Assembly (NCBI RefSeq): GCF_019457915.1
Contig: NZ_JAHZSS010000002.1
Location: forward strand, 186,001 to 250,000
DNA from: Neiella holothuriorum
GTDB taxonomy: Bacteria > Pseudomonadota > Gammaproteobacteria > Enterobacterales > Neiellaceae
DNA: 64,000 nucleotides
Direction: 5' to 3'
Part shown: one piece after another, positions 9,681 to 18,361 of the stretch
Layout: every line of letters begins with the position of its first letter
How positions within the stretch are numbered: position 1 is the stretch's first letter
Made by a program: the position numbers and the translations under genes
The notes under the pieces: generated by a model
Told to the model about the DNA's origin: nothing
What the model saw: only the letters and a program-made list of their open reading frames with translations
Database searches by the model: none

Positions 9681-9737
9681 AAATTTTTTTTAAAATAGGG
9701 CTAGACCTACCCAGTCTCGCTGTGTAATATACGCCTC
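9681..9737 (+). promoter_or_regulatory. probable stringent-type promoter of the tRNA cluster
   Basis: An AT-rich block (9681-9697) resembling an UP element is followed by TAGACC (9702-9707), 17 bp, TAATAT (9725-9730) and a GC-rich discriminator ACGCCTCC. This layout is typical of sigma70 promoters for stable RNA genes under ppGpp control. It sits 17-24 bp before the first tRNA. Confidence 0.6.
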
Positions 9738-9753
9738 CGCTGACAGCCAGTGA

Positions 9754-9830
<77 letters not shown>

Positions 9831-9871
9831 GCCCGACACAGTGACTGTATCGGAAGGCAAAGCATGCTACG

Positions 9872-9947
9872 GTGGCTGTAGCTCAGTTGGTAGAGCCCCG
9901 GATTGTGATTCCGGTGGTCGTGGGTTCGATCCCCATCAGCCACCCCA
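9872..9947 (+). tRNA. tRNA-His (anticodon GTG)
   Basis: The acceptor is GTGGCTG/CAGCCAC and the anticodon stem CCGGA/TCCGG surrounds TTGTGAT (GTG at 9905-9907). CCA is encoded. The G at 9871 and the C discriminator at 9944 give the G(-1):C73 pair that is the identity element of tRNA-His, so the mature 5' end is probably 9871. It corresponds to hisR. Confidence 0.97.
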
Positions 9948-9985
9948 TTCTTTTGAATGGATGAGAAGTGTCAGCAACAACATGT

Positions 9986-10062
<77 letters not shown>

Positions 10063-10068
10063 CCATTC

Positions 10069-10100
10069 TAAAACCCCGCTCGTAAGAGCGGGGTTTTTTC
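10069..10100 (+). terminator. intrinsic terminator of the tRNA cluster
   Basis: The perfect 8-bp stem CCCCGCTC/GAGCGGGG has a GTAA tetraloop, is preceded by A residues and is followed by six T residues. It begins just after the tRNA-Pro CCA end. Confidence 0.93.
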
Positions 10101-10145
10101 GTTTTAGCGTGTTAACAACATCGAATGTTGCTGGTGAAGCGTGTT

Positions 10146-11483
10146 CTATCGTGACAACTTCAACGGCAACGAAATCTGTACCTGCATGCCTTGCCCTAGC
10201 TCACTGGTAATGTTGAGCGTGCCGCCGAGCGAACTTCTCACTAAGTTGCTAACAATACTTAAACCAAGCCCTGTTCCCCCTTTGCCGCGCGCAGTAGTGA
10301 AAAATGGCTCACAGACCTGATTGATAATATCGGGGTTTAAGCCAATGCCTCGGTCACTGACACATAGATACAGCGTATCTGCTTCGGTGTAAGCGCGAAG
10401 CTGGGCTACTTTGCCAGCAAATGATTGGCTCTTAGGGTAAGCATGCATGGCGATATTGCTTAGCAGGTTTGTTAATACTTGGGCCAGTTGCCCTGGGTAG
10501 GTTTCTAATTCAATTGGTGTCTCTGGAACCTGACAGGTTACCTCGATGTCATGACTGGTCATCAACGGCGTGAGACTACCAACAACCGTTGCGATCCAAC
10601 TGGCTAAGTCAATATTGCCGCTTTGGTTGGAGTGCTGCTCGGCTGATACTTGTTTAAAATTTTGCACCAAATCAGCCGCGCGCTGCATATTAAATTGCAA
10701 TGACTGCTGTGCCGTTTGAATGTCATCGATCAGCCGGTTGAGCTGTGCGCGCGTCAGCGTTTGCTCATTAACCACCGAAGTTAATTCAAGCACCTTTTGC
10801 TCAATGGTTGAGCCACTCAGTAATGCAATCCCCAAGGGTGAGTTGATTTCATGGGCCACGCCAGCCACCAGTCGACCAAGGGAAGCGAGCTTTTCATGTT
10901 CGATGATTTGTTGTTGGCTGTTACGAAGTTCATCCAAGGTGGCTGATAGCTCAGCGGTACGCTGGGCAACTTTATGTTCCAAGTTTTGATTGAGTGCGCG
11001 TAATTGGGCTTCCGACTCATTACGTTCAATTTCAGCTGCAATGCGGCCAGAAAACAAACTGAACAATGACGTGATTGCCGAGGTTTCACTGATTGCGTGT
11101 TCAAACAAGGCCACCACCAAACCCATAACGTTGCCAGACGAGTCATGCAGTGGCGCGCCCACATACCCTTCAATACCCATATCGATGAGCAATTGATCTT
11201 GCGGAAAAAGCCGGCAGATGCTGTTTTGGTACACACAAACGTTGTCATTAGAAACATCGGCGCAAGGTGTGCCGTTGAGCGCGTATTCGAAGTTATCAGC
11301 CAGTTTGCCCTTGGCAACAAGGCTAATGGTCTTAGATGCGGTGTGTTGCTCGTTTAAGCGAGCAATAAACGTATAGTCTGCCCCAATAATTTGATGGAGC
11401 TGCAATGTTAGCCGATTAAAAAAAGCTTCACCGTAACTCGATTGAAGCTTTTTAATGATGTCCGATATGTCTTGGCTGAGCAT
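10146..11483 (-). CDS. cytoplasmic GAF-domain sensor histidine kinase
   Basis: It has no membrane segment. A GAF-like sensor domain (about 20-155; note GYVGAPLHDSSGNVMG) is followed by a coiled coil (about 155-200, HKVAQRTAELSATLDEL). The HisKA domain has the H-box GVAHEINSP (phospho-acceptor H211). A HATPase domain follows with N-box near 336-350 (LTNLLSNIAMHAYP), G1 DRGIGL and G2 KGGTGLGLSIV. Cysteines in the GAF region (C74, C83, C90) might be sensory, but this is unproven. It lies 7 bp after the response-regulator gene, so the two form an operon and surely work as a pair. The signal is unknown. Confidence 0.9.
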   Translation of the reverse strand: MLSQDISDIIKKLQSSYGEAFFNRLTLQLHQIIGADYTFIARLNEQHTASKTISLVAKGKLADNFEYALNGTPCADVSNDNVCVYQNSICRLFPQDQLLIDMGIEGYVGAPLHDSSGNVMGLVVALFEHAISETSAITSLFSLFSGRIAAEIERNESEAQLRALNQNLEHKVAQRTAELSATLDELRNSQQQIIEHEKLASLGRLVAGVAHEINSPLGIALLSGSTIEQKVLELTSVVNEQTLTRAQLNRLIDDIQTAQQSLQFNMQRAADLVQNFKQVSAEQHSNQSGNIDLASWIATVVGSLTPLMTSHDIEVTCQVPETPIELETYPGQLAQVLTNLLSNIAMHAYPKSQSFAGKVAQLRAYTEADTLYLCVSDRGIGLNPDIINQVCEPFFTTARGKGGTGLGLSIVSNLVRSSLGGTLNITSELGQGMQVQISLPLKLSR

Positions 11484-11490
11484 TACACCG

Positions 11491-12405
11491 TTAATTGCGT
11501 TGTTCTGAGCGCAGTAAACGCTCCAGAATTAGGACGACGTTTTGCGAGAAAAGTGCGAGTAAGCGTTCGCCTTCAGGCTCAACTGTGTCACTGGTTTGAA
11601 TGACAAATACCGATTCGGTGCCTTGCGCTGAGCGATGATAGTAGGCGTGCACCGGAGGTTGAAAAATGCTTTGTTTCGATTTCAGCGATTGTTGTGCCAA
11701 TTCTTGGGTTGAGTTTGATTCTGTAGTGCCATTATCAACTTTAATATTCCATCGAGGCGTTTGCTGTTGATGGCCGAGGCTGACAATCTCAGCTGGCTGG
11801 ATCACTAAGTCGCTACGGTAGGCATTAAGTACCGCACCAACTTGCTCCATTAATGACTGGGTGAATGTTGAGAAATCATCGAGCTCATTAAATTGCGCAA
11901 TGGAGCGGATCACGGCCTCTAGGCCATATTGATAGCGTTGCATGCGAACTAAATCGCGATAAGCCCGCAGTGTGGTGTAAAAGGTTTGGGTGAGTGATTC
12001 GTGAGTCAATTCGGTTTTAGCGCGATAACCGTCAATGTCATAATGGCTGATCACTTCATGCTCTGGCGCCATACCCGGCTGGCCGGTTCTTAGCACGACG
12101 CGGGTGTAATGGTTTCGGAGTTGATCACGCAGGTATTCGACGGTGCGTAGGCCGGCATCGTCAGATTCCATCACCACATCGAGTAGCACCAACGCAATAT
12201 CATCGTGCTGCTCAAAAAGTTCGCGGGCCGATTGACCGTCATAAGCATTAATAAACGTTAACGGACGATTTTCGAATTCAAAATCGCGCAAGGCAAGCTC
12301 GGTAATTTTGTGTACTTCTGGCTCATCATCAACGATCACGATCTTCCATGGCTCGCGTTCTACTCGTTGTTCACACTTTGGTTCTTCATCCAATAACCAA
12401 TCCAT
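11491..12405 (-). CDS. response regulator with REC and DUF3369 domains
   Basis: The receiver domain (about 20-150) has the acidic pair D26-D27 (VIVDDEPE), phospho-acceptor D76 (LVLLDVVME) and a conserved threonine (VLRTGQPG) and lysine (GYRAKTEL). The remaining 150 residues match the GAF-like DUF3369 module (DLVRMQRYQYGLEAVIRS) found after REC domains in some marine gammaproteobacteria. There is no DNA-binding or enzymatic output domain, so it may act by protein contact with its kinase or another output protein. I chose the ATG preceded by TGAGG with 6-nt spacing. It is first in the operon with the GAF kinase. Confidence 0.86.
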   Translation of the reverse strand: MDWLLDEEPKCEQRVEREPWKIVIVDDEPEVHKITELALRDFEFENRPLTFINAYDGQSARELFEQHDDIALVLLDVVMESDDAGLRTVEYLRDQLRNHYTRVVLRTGQPGMAPEHEVISHYDIDGYRAKTELTHESLTQTFYTTLRAYRDLVRMQRYQYGLEAVIRSIAQFNELDDFSTFTQSLMEQVGAVLNAYRSDLVIQPAEIVSLGHQQQTPRWNIKVDNGTTESNSTQELAQQSLKSKQSIFQPPVHAYYHRSAQGTESVFVIQTSDTVEPEGERLLALFSQNVVLILERLLRSEQRN

Positions 12406-12588
12406 AGACATCCTCAAGTTGAATCAGAATATTCACACCTACTATAGATTAAGGGTAGATTGATACCGTGTGATTCGCGCCATAGATTTTGGCTCGAAAC
12501 GGGTGTTTGATTCGATTTTTGAGAGCTTAGTCAGCACTTATCTTGGTGTAGAATTAGCAAGTTATTGAATAAGGCGATGGATTTAACC

Positions 12589-13182
12589 ATGAATAAAGCG
12601 TTGCAAAAGTATGATGCCATTATTTTTGATATGGATGGCACCTTGGTCGATTCCATGCCAAGCCACATGGAGGCTTGGCGGCGGACAGCTAAGCTTTACC
12701 AATTTCCGTTCGATGCAGAATGGCAGATGTCGTTAGGCGGTGTGCCTACGGTAAAAATTGCTGCTCATGTGAACCAGCGCTACGGCCTACAGTTAGACTG
12801 TGAAGAAGTAGCTGAAACTAAGCGCCAACAATGGACTGAGCTAGAGCAGCCGCCAGTACTCATCAATGATGTTTATCAAGTGCTATTAACCAGTTTGACT
12901 GATAAAAAAATCGCGGTGGGAACGGGCTCTATTCGCGCCCATGCGGAAGACGTGTTGACCCAAGTTGGCGTTCTCGACAAGCTTCTGGCGCTGGTGACGG
13001 CATCGGACGTGACGTTCGGCAAACCTCACCCTGAAACCTTCTTAGCCGCCGCGCAACAGATGCAGGTAACGCCTGCGCGCTGTGTTGTATTCGAAGATAC
13101 AGATATTGGTGAACAAGCAGCTTTGGCAGCTGGCATGGACTGTATTCGAGTCGATCTTGGAAAGATCCGCTGGCCCGAGTGA
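12589..13182 (+). CDS. HAD-family phosphatase, YqaB / beta-phosphoglucomutase-like
   Basis: Motif I is DMDGTLVDS (nucleophile D14, acid D16), with cap-domain residues next. Motif II is VGTGS, motif III the lysine in GKPHPETF, and motif IV FEDTDIGEQAALAAGM. The layout and AIIFDMDG start match E. coli YqaB, a phosphatase acting on fructose 1-phosphate and related sugar phosphates. The start is uncertain: ATG at 12589 fits the family best, while ATG at 12577 would add four residues. It is a single gene, divergent from the response-regulator operon, and ends at an intrinsic terminator. Confidence 0.85.
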   Translation: MNKALQKYDAIIFDMDGTLVDSMPSHMEAWRRTAKLYQFPFDAEWQMSLGGVPTVKIAAHVNQRYGLQLDCEEVAETKRQQWTELEQPPVLINDVYQVLLTSLTDKKIAVGTGSIRAHAEDVLTQVGVLDKLLALVTASDVTFGKPHPETFLAAAQQMQVTPARCVVFEDTDIGEQAALAAGMDCIRVDLGKIRWPE

Positions 13183-13207
13183 TTTGATTGACGGTGAATG
13201 ACAAAAC

Positions 13208-13233
13208 AAAAAAGCGCCTTGCGGCGCTTTTTT
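13208..13233. terminator. bidirectional intrinsic terminator
   Basis: AAAAAAGCGCC, loop TTGC and GGCGCTTTTTT form a strong hairpin between the convergent HAD phosphatase and MipA/OmpV genes. Confidence 0.92.
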
Positions 13234-13254
13234 ATTAGATTCAGAAAGCTAGGT

Positions 13255-14031
13255 TTACCAGAACTTGTAAGTAACACCAGCGAATATGAGCGATTCCATG
13301 TCATCGTCCATCATTGGGCTGTCTTCCAAATCTGAGTCAAGCATTGACACACGGCCACCGCCTAACACTTTCCACTTATTGTTAATTTGGTAAGTGGCTA
13401 TTAACTCTGCGCCATATTTCATTGAGCTACCAGGCGCGTAGGATGATAAGCCTGATTCGTCTGGAGATACGCCGTAGTAGTAATCGGCATAATCGCTGCT
13501 CATCCACTTAACGAAACCGCGTGGCAGAATGGTGAATTTTTCCGAGATGTGGAATGGGTAGCCATAGCTAACACGAGCAATGGTGCCTTCGCTTTCCTCT
13601 GAAATGTCACCGGCAACTTTAGCATCGACAATACCCCACTTGGCCATGTAACGATAACGAACACCGGCCATAACGCTGCGGTCGCGGTCTTTCAAACCAT
13701 CAATGTCACTGTTGCCCGCATCGAATTCTTCAGCGCCCATGGAAACAAAAACGCTCAGGCGGCTTTGACGGTTTTCGATAACTTTGTAACCACCTTCAAC
13801 GCCTTCAAAGTAGAAGTTCTTCGAGTTAAAAAATATTAACGGAATAGCAGTGCTTTCATCATCGTATTGAGCATAAGCTGAGCTAGTTGAACCAAAGCCT
13901 AAACCAACAGCCAGTGTGCTTTCTTTGTGTTTTGTTGGAACTGCATCTGGGCTAGCAGAGATTGTTGCTGCGTTTGCTGTAGTGTGTAAGAGCGCCGCGC
14001 CAATGAGGGCAGCAATAGTTTTTTTATACAT
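13255..14031 (-). CDS. MipA/OmpV family outer-membrane protein
   Basis: A signal peptide (MYKKTIAALIGAALLHTTANA) precedes about 235 residues of alternating beta strands. The sequence ends in VTYKFW, with an aromatic C-terminus typical of outer-membrane barrels. IPLIFFNSKNFYFEG, GVRYRYMAKWGIVDAK and GLSSYAPGSSMKYGAEL are characteristic of the MipA/OmpV family (PF06629). Relatives act as scaffold for murein-synthesising complexes (MipA) or as osmoregulated porin-like proteins (OmpV). I chose the start at the ATG that directly precedes the signal peptide, with AAGGA/AGGT upstream. It is a single gene. Confidence 0.88.
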   Translation of the reverse strand: MYKKTIAALIGAALLHTTANAATISASPDAVPTKHKESTLAVGLGFGSTSSAYAQYDDESTAIPLIFFNSKNFYFEGVEGGYKVIENRQSRLSVFVSMGAEEFDAGNSDIDGLKDRDRSVMAGVRYRYMAKWGIVDAKVAGDISEESEGTIARVSYGYPFHISEKFTILPRGFVKWMSSDYADYYYGVSPDESGLSSYAPGSSMKYGAELIATYQINNKWKVLGGGRVSMLDSDLEDSPMMDDDMESLIFAGVTYKFW

Positions 14032-14309
14032 GGTGTACCTATCCTTGCAACATTTATAGGAAGTCCAAAGAATCCAGAGGGATCGAGACCTAGCTATAAA
14101 ATAGGTGGAGTTTATGACACTTGCCAGATCCCTAAGCAATTTAATTGGTTAGCGTGCAAAAGATGGTTAATAAACAAGCGATTGAATGAGTTTCTAATAT
14201 TGTCTGGTCATACCAGTCTGATGGTTTATTGACCGAAAACAAATCAGCAGCGGACGGAAGCTGTTAGTTTAGAGTTAATGCTCAATTTGATTTGTTCGGA
14301 GGCTAAGTG

Positions 14310-14594
14310 ATGAAAGCTTCAACATTTGACCGCTATGTCGACCAATTTGGTTTGTCCACCATCGAGCGCCAGCACCGGCGGGGCTTTCGCCAATTCGTGG
14401 TGCTTTGGGGCGCAGTGTTTGTTGTTATGGCCATGGTGACGTCGAGCAACTGGATGCTGGGCTTTAATTCCGTCGCTTGGCTGTCACTCAACCTATTGGT
14501 GGTCGTCGCGTTTAGCGGATGTGCTTATCAGCGCTATCAGCTCCACCGCCATATTGCACGCTATCGAACAGAGCAAAAAACCTGCTCTCTTTAA
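14310..14594 (+). CDS. small two-helix membrane protein, unknown
   Basis: This 94-residue protein has hydrophobic segments at about 28-44 and 55-72 and basic ends. It has no family motif that I recognise. GGAGG 7 nt before the ATG strongly supports translation, and a GTG directly upstream is a less well-spaced alternative. It stands alone, divergent from the mipA-like gene, with 278 bp between them in which I see no other gene, and has its own terminator. Confidence 0.65.
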   Translation: MKASTFDRYVDQFGLSTIERQHRRGFRQFVVLWGAVFVVMAMVTSSNWMLGFNSVAWLSLNLLVVVAFSGCAYQRYQLHRHIARYRTEQKTCSL

Positions 14595-14630
14595 TTTCAG
14601 CCAGAAGAATTTGTCATTCATTGGCGAACA

Positions 14631-14660
14631 AAAAAATCCCGCTAAAAGCGGGTTTTTTTA
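14631..14660. terminator. bidirectional intrinsic terminator
   Basis: The stem CCCGCT/AGCGGG has an AAA loop, preceded by A7 and followed by T7, between the small membrane protein and the convergent transporter fusion gene. Confidence 0.88.
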
Positions 14661-14676
14661 TTGGCTGTTGGAAACG

Positions 14677-16860
14677 CTAGCCTTCGACCCAACCGAGAAC
14701 GTCTTTGATCACCGACCAACGCGATTCCTGAGGCGTGGCGCCATGACCCTGGATCCAATAATCATATTGCTGATCGATAAAACCGTAGGCTTTTACCATG
14801 TCGAGCCAATTATTGACGTAGTTCAGCAAATCTTGATTCCGCCGCGCTACCGCAAAGGCTACGGGGAATGAAAACAACCGCCCCGTACTTTGATCCTTGA
14901 GCAGTGCAACGCCATAGTCTGGATAGAACAAGCTCCAGGCGTAACCGGCTTCGGCACTCGTCAATAACGCATCATAATCATGAGGTTTATCTGGTGAGAA
15001 AAAGCTCTCGTAGTGCACTAACTCGTCGAACGATAAATTTGGGAATCGTTTGGTGGCGCGATTAATCATCGCCTCATGCTGCACAAATGCGATATTTAAG
15101 CTGGCTTTTCTTAGCACGCTAACATCACTGTATTGCTTAACCATATGATCGGGCACGACCAAGGCTAAATTCAACTTCATGACTTGTCGGGTGAATGCGA
15201 CATGCTTCATCAGCTCTGCATCCACTTCCACACCCGACATAGCAATATCGAAATAACCGCGCTCTAAGTCATCGGCCATGTGTTCGTTCATATAAGGCAC
15301 AAATTCGACATCTACGCCAAGATCCGCGGCAAGCCGATAAGCAAGCGCAATGTCCAGCCCGACAAGCTTGTTCTCACTGTTGAAATAAGTGAAAGGTACA
15401 TTGCCTCGTTGGTAGCCAATACGCAGTACGCCGCGCGCGAGCACATCATCCACCGTTGAGACGTTGGGGTTTGCTGTCCGTTGCCAACTGGATGTTTCAT
15501 GGGTTTGATCGGTCAGTGTATTCTCAATTCGCATGCCGGCAATTAGGCTCGATGTGTTTTTATCTTCGTCGATTAACTGCTCTAGCATGATCCGAGTGCC
15601 GGCCAAGACCAGCACTGAAGCGACAACTGACAAAGCGACAAATTTAAGGGCGGCAACTTTCGGGCGCTTGATGCCATACACCACGATGACGGCGGAGAGG
15701 AGGGTGACGGCCATCAGGTTCATCACAGCCACTAACGAATTAAAGCGGCCGGTGATAAATGAAGACACCACAAACAACTGGTTGAGATCGGCAGGTAAAA
15801 ACACGCTTTCGAGCAAGAATGGCACGGCCACATACACACTACCGAACAAGCTGAGTAAGCCACTAATGCCCACCATGGGATAGCTGGCAAGATCCACGGG
15901 TTTGCCAATAAACCAGCCCGCAAAGAAGATGAATAAAATGATAGTGAGCTTGCCAAGGTTCGGGAAAGTGAAAGCAATGGGCAACACCACATCAACTAGC
16001 CGGTTGGCGTCTTCTGAATCGTATTTGTACTTTTCGAGCAGGCGCTTACTTTCTTCTTGGATCACCGGTAAACAAATGAATATGTTTCCGGTGGAAAAAG
16101 CGGTTACTAAGGCGCCCCAAGACATGGTCAATACATCGCGATACTTAAAGGGCGTGAAACTGGTCAGCATCAATGGCAGCACCACAAACGCCAGCAGTAT
16201 ACACAGCACAAAATAGCTGATCATGAAGACTTGCAGACTTTCGAGTTCTTCAATACTCATCGTGCCTGCGGCATTGGCCGACATGGCAAATACGCCAATG
16301 GGCAGAATCTTAACTACCGACTGGGTGATTTTTGACAACCCTTCTGCCGCGGTACTGGCCAAGTCGATGATGCTATTTTTATTTTTGACTGAAATCAGCG
16401 CTACACCTAGCGCAATACTAAATAACACCAAGGCAGGCACTGCGCCGTTGGCCATCGATTCAAATGGGTTGGCGGGAATATATAGTTTTAGGTAGTCAAT
16501 TTCGGCTTTTGGCTGGACTTCGCTGGTACTGAAAAAGCTGGCGGATTCGAGTGAAGGAAAAGTAATTGGGGTGACCAGCACAACAATTAAGCCAATGCCC
16601 CAAATCGCCGCCATGATACTGCCGGCTTTGATGAAGATTGACTTGGCATCCTCTGCGTTCAATTTACCAATGCCACTGATCAGGCTGACCAGGATATAAG
16701 GGTAAATCGTCATTTGCATCAGCATGATGACGGCATTGCCAACAACGCCTGTCCACGCCACCATTTCACCAAAGAAGATACCGGTGATGATGCCCAGCAC
16801 CATGGCTATAATCATGGTTGCAGCAAGGGATGGCCGCCAACCTTTCTTTTTTTCCGTCAT
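14677..16860 (-). CDS. dicarboxylate-type symporter fused to a periplasmic solute-binding domain
   Basis: This is a 727-residue two-part protein. Residues about 12-395 follow the sodium/proton:dicarboxylate or glutamate symporter fold (PF00375 type): many hydrophobic helices and the hairpin-like TAFSTGNIFICLP at 253-265. Residues 405-428 form one more helix that brings the chain to the periplasm. Residues about 465-705 form an SBP_bac_3-type binding domain (VLRIGYQRGNVPFTYFN, LVGLDIALAYRLAADLGV, FDIAMSGVEV). Typical family motifs are altered: the serine-rich hairpin reads STGNIF and the NMDGT site reads FPNLG. The substrate is therefore unclear: dicarboxylate, amino acid, or perhaps sensing only. 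AGGAGG precedes the ATG. It lies 34 bp after bshA, without a terminator, so cotranscription is likely. Confidence 0.87.
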   Translation of the reverse strand: MTEKKKGWRPSLAATMIIAMVLGIITGIFFGEMVAWTGVVGNAVIMLMQMTIYPYILVSLISGIGKLNAEDAKSIFIKAGSIMAAIWGIGLIVVLVTPITFPSLESASFFSTSEVQPKAEIDYLKLYIPANPFESMANGAVPALVLFSIALGVALISVKNKNSIIDLASTAAEGLSKITQSVVKILPIGVFAMSANAAGTMSIEELESLQVFMISYFVLCILLAFVVLPLMLTSFTPFKYRDVLTMSWGALVTAFSTGNIFICLPVIQEESKRLLEKYKYDSEDANRLVDVVLPIAFTFPNLGKLTIILFIFFAGWFIGKPVDLASYPMVGISGLLSLFGSVYVAVPFLLESVFLPADLNQLFVVSSFITGRFNSLVAVMNLMAVTLLSAVIVVYGIKRPKVAALKFVALSVVASVLVLAGTRIMLEQLIDEDKNTSSLIAGMRIENTLTDQTHETSSWQRTANPNVSTVDDVLARGVLRIGYQRGNVPFTYFNSENKLVGLDIALAYRLAADLGVDVEFVPYMNEHMADDLERGYFDIAMSGVEVDAELMKHVAFTRQVMKLNLALVVPDHMVKQYSDVSVLRKASLNIAFVQHEAMINRATKRFPNLSFDELVHYESFFSPDKPHDYDALLTSAEAGYAWSLFYPDYGVALLKDQSTGRLFSFPVAFAVARRNQDLLNYVNNWLDMVKAYGFIDQQYDYWIQGHGATPQESRWSVIKDVLGWVEG

Positions 16861-16894
16861 TGAATCCTCCTAATTCAGCCCGCTTACGTTCGCA

Positions 16895-18115
16895 TTATGA
16901 CTCGTTTAAGGTGTTGAGTATGCTGTCGTAAATCACTTCATGGGCCAGGCATACTGCGTCTGACGTGTAATGGTTATTGGCTTTTTCAATGCAACGTTGT
17001 TGCACAGCTTGAGCCGCTGCTTGTTGTTGGTTCATTAATGTTAATACCGCAGCCGCGGCCGCCTGAGTATCACCCACCGAGACGATTTCGCCCGTTCCAG
17101 CTACAACTTCTGGCATCCCGCCAACATCGTTTGCCACCGTTGGTACGCCTTGCACCATGCTCTCAATCAGCGTTAACCCAAAGCTTTCGTAATCGGACAA
17201 CTGTAAATTAACATTGGCGGCTGCAAACCAGCGATTAATTTCCGGATCTTTTCCAACCCAAATAATGTCTTCGAACACGCCAAGCTGCTTGGCTTGTGCC
17301 TGTGCGGGTTCAAATTCAGGGCCTTCACCTAACAAAATAAGCTGACATGGTTTTTGCTGGCGTACCTGAGCAAAGGTCTCAATTATGTCAGGAATGCGCT
17401 TAATCTTGCGAAAGTTTGACGCGTGTACCAAGTAACAGGCTTGCTGATCGAGACCAAGCACGTTGCGTGCGTCTTCACGCGTTCCATTAAATACCTTCCC
17501 TTTCGGCACGAAGTTGGCAATAACATCAGGATATGTTTTGAGCGAAAAGCGTTGGTGAGTTTGCTGAGCGAGATCGTCGGATACGCAGATCACACGGTGG
17601 CTTTGCTCAAGTACCGTATCGATGACGCGATGCATGGCCGGATCATCTGCCAACTTAACGACATCAGTACCGTGCAGCGTGGTAATCAGTTTAAACGGCT
17701 GTTTGCAGATTTGTCGGGCAAAAACTGCCGCCGCAGCATAGGGTACGGCGTAGTGCGCATGCACAACATCAATACCTTCTTGTTCGACTAAGTTGGCCAG
17801 TCCGCCTGCGAGAGCCAGTGTGTGTGGCGCGCTTTCAAATACCGGATAGTCGTTAACCTCCAGCTTAAGGAAGTGCAACGTATCGCTGACTTGGCGCCAA
17901 GAGAATGGGTGCTTTTCCGCTAGCAGCCACACATGATGGCCACGCTCAGCCAGCGCCATTGCTAATTCAGTTGCGATGATCCCCGAACCACCCATTTTAG
18001 GGTTGCAAACAAATGCAATTTTTAAGGTCGAAGATGATTCGGACTTATCGGCTTGCGAAGCTTGGGGAGTAGGCGTATCAGCACTAACCGGAGGGCTTAT
18101 CTCAGTTCCTGTCAC
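16895..18115 (-). CDS. bshA: BshA-like glycosyltransferase (GlcNAc-malate synthase family)
   Basis: This GT4-fold glycosyltransferase shows the pattern of BshA, which joins GlcNAc from UDP-GlcNAc to L-malate in bacillithiol synthesis. Matching segments include GGSGIIATELAMALAERGH (42-60), the HAHYAVPYAAAA stretch (119-130), TTLHGTD (145-151), ICVSDDLA, IANFV, HASNFRKIKRIPDIIETF (231-248) and SDYESFGLTLIESM (307-320). A 31-residue polar, proline/serine-rich N-terminal extension is extra. The start is GTG with GGAG 7 nt upstream. Bacillithiol is known mainly from Firmicutes, Bacteroidetes and Deinococcus; BshB and BshC are not in this window. A different GT4 substrate cannot be excluded. It is first of two genes with the symporter fusion. 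Confidence 0.83.
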   Translation of the reverse strand: MTGTEISPPVSADTPTPQASQADKSESSSTLKIAFVCNPKMGGSGIIATELAMALAERGHHVWLLAEKHPFSWRQVSDTLHFLKLEVNDYPVFESAPHTLALAGGLANLVEQEGIDVVHAHYAVPYAAAAVFARQICKQPFKLITTLHGTDVVKLADDPAMHRVIDTVLEQSHRVICVSDDLAQQTHQRFSLKTYPDVIANFVPKGKVFNGTREDARNVLGLDQQACYLVHASNFRKIKRIPDIIETFAQVRQQKPCQLILLGEGPEFEPAQAQAKQLGVFEDIIWVGKDPEINRWFAAANVNLQLSDYESFGLTLIESMVQGVPTVANDVGGMPEVVAGTGEIVSVGDTQAAAAAVLTLMNQQQAAAQAVQQRCIEKANNHYTSDAVCLAHEVIYDSILNTLNES

Positions 18116-18361
18116 TGCAAATCTCCATATTTAAAAAGTGTTTGATATTATAAGCATTCTTATAGTTATAGACGGTTTTGAAAAGTTCGCACAAAAGCGA
18201 CTTATTGCAACTTTGCCGCGTGCGGATGACACCATTGTGACAATTCAAACGGGCATTGGTTTCGGTGCCGCATGACAAAAGCATTACCCGAAAGTTTGAA
18301 TACTTTCTACCGTGGCGAGGTTCCGATACAATCGCTGTCAACTGATGGACAAGGCACTCTT

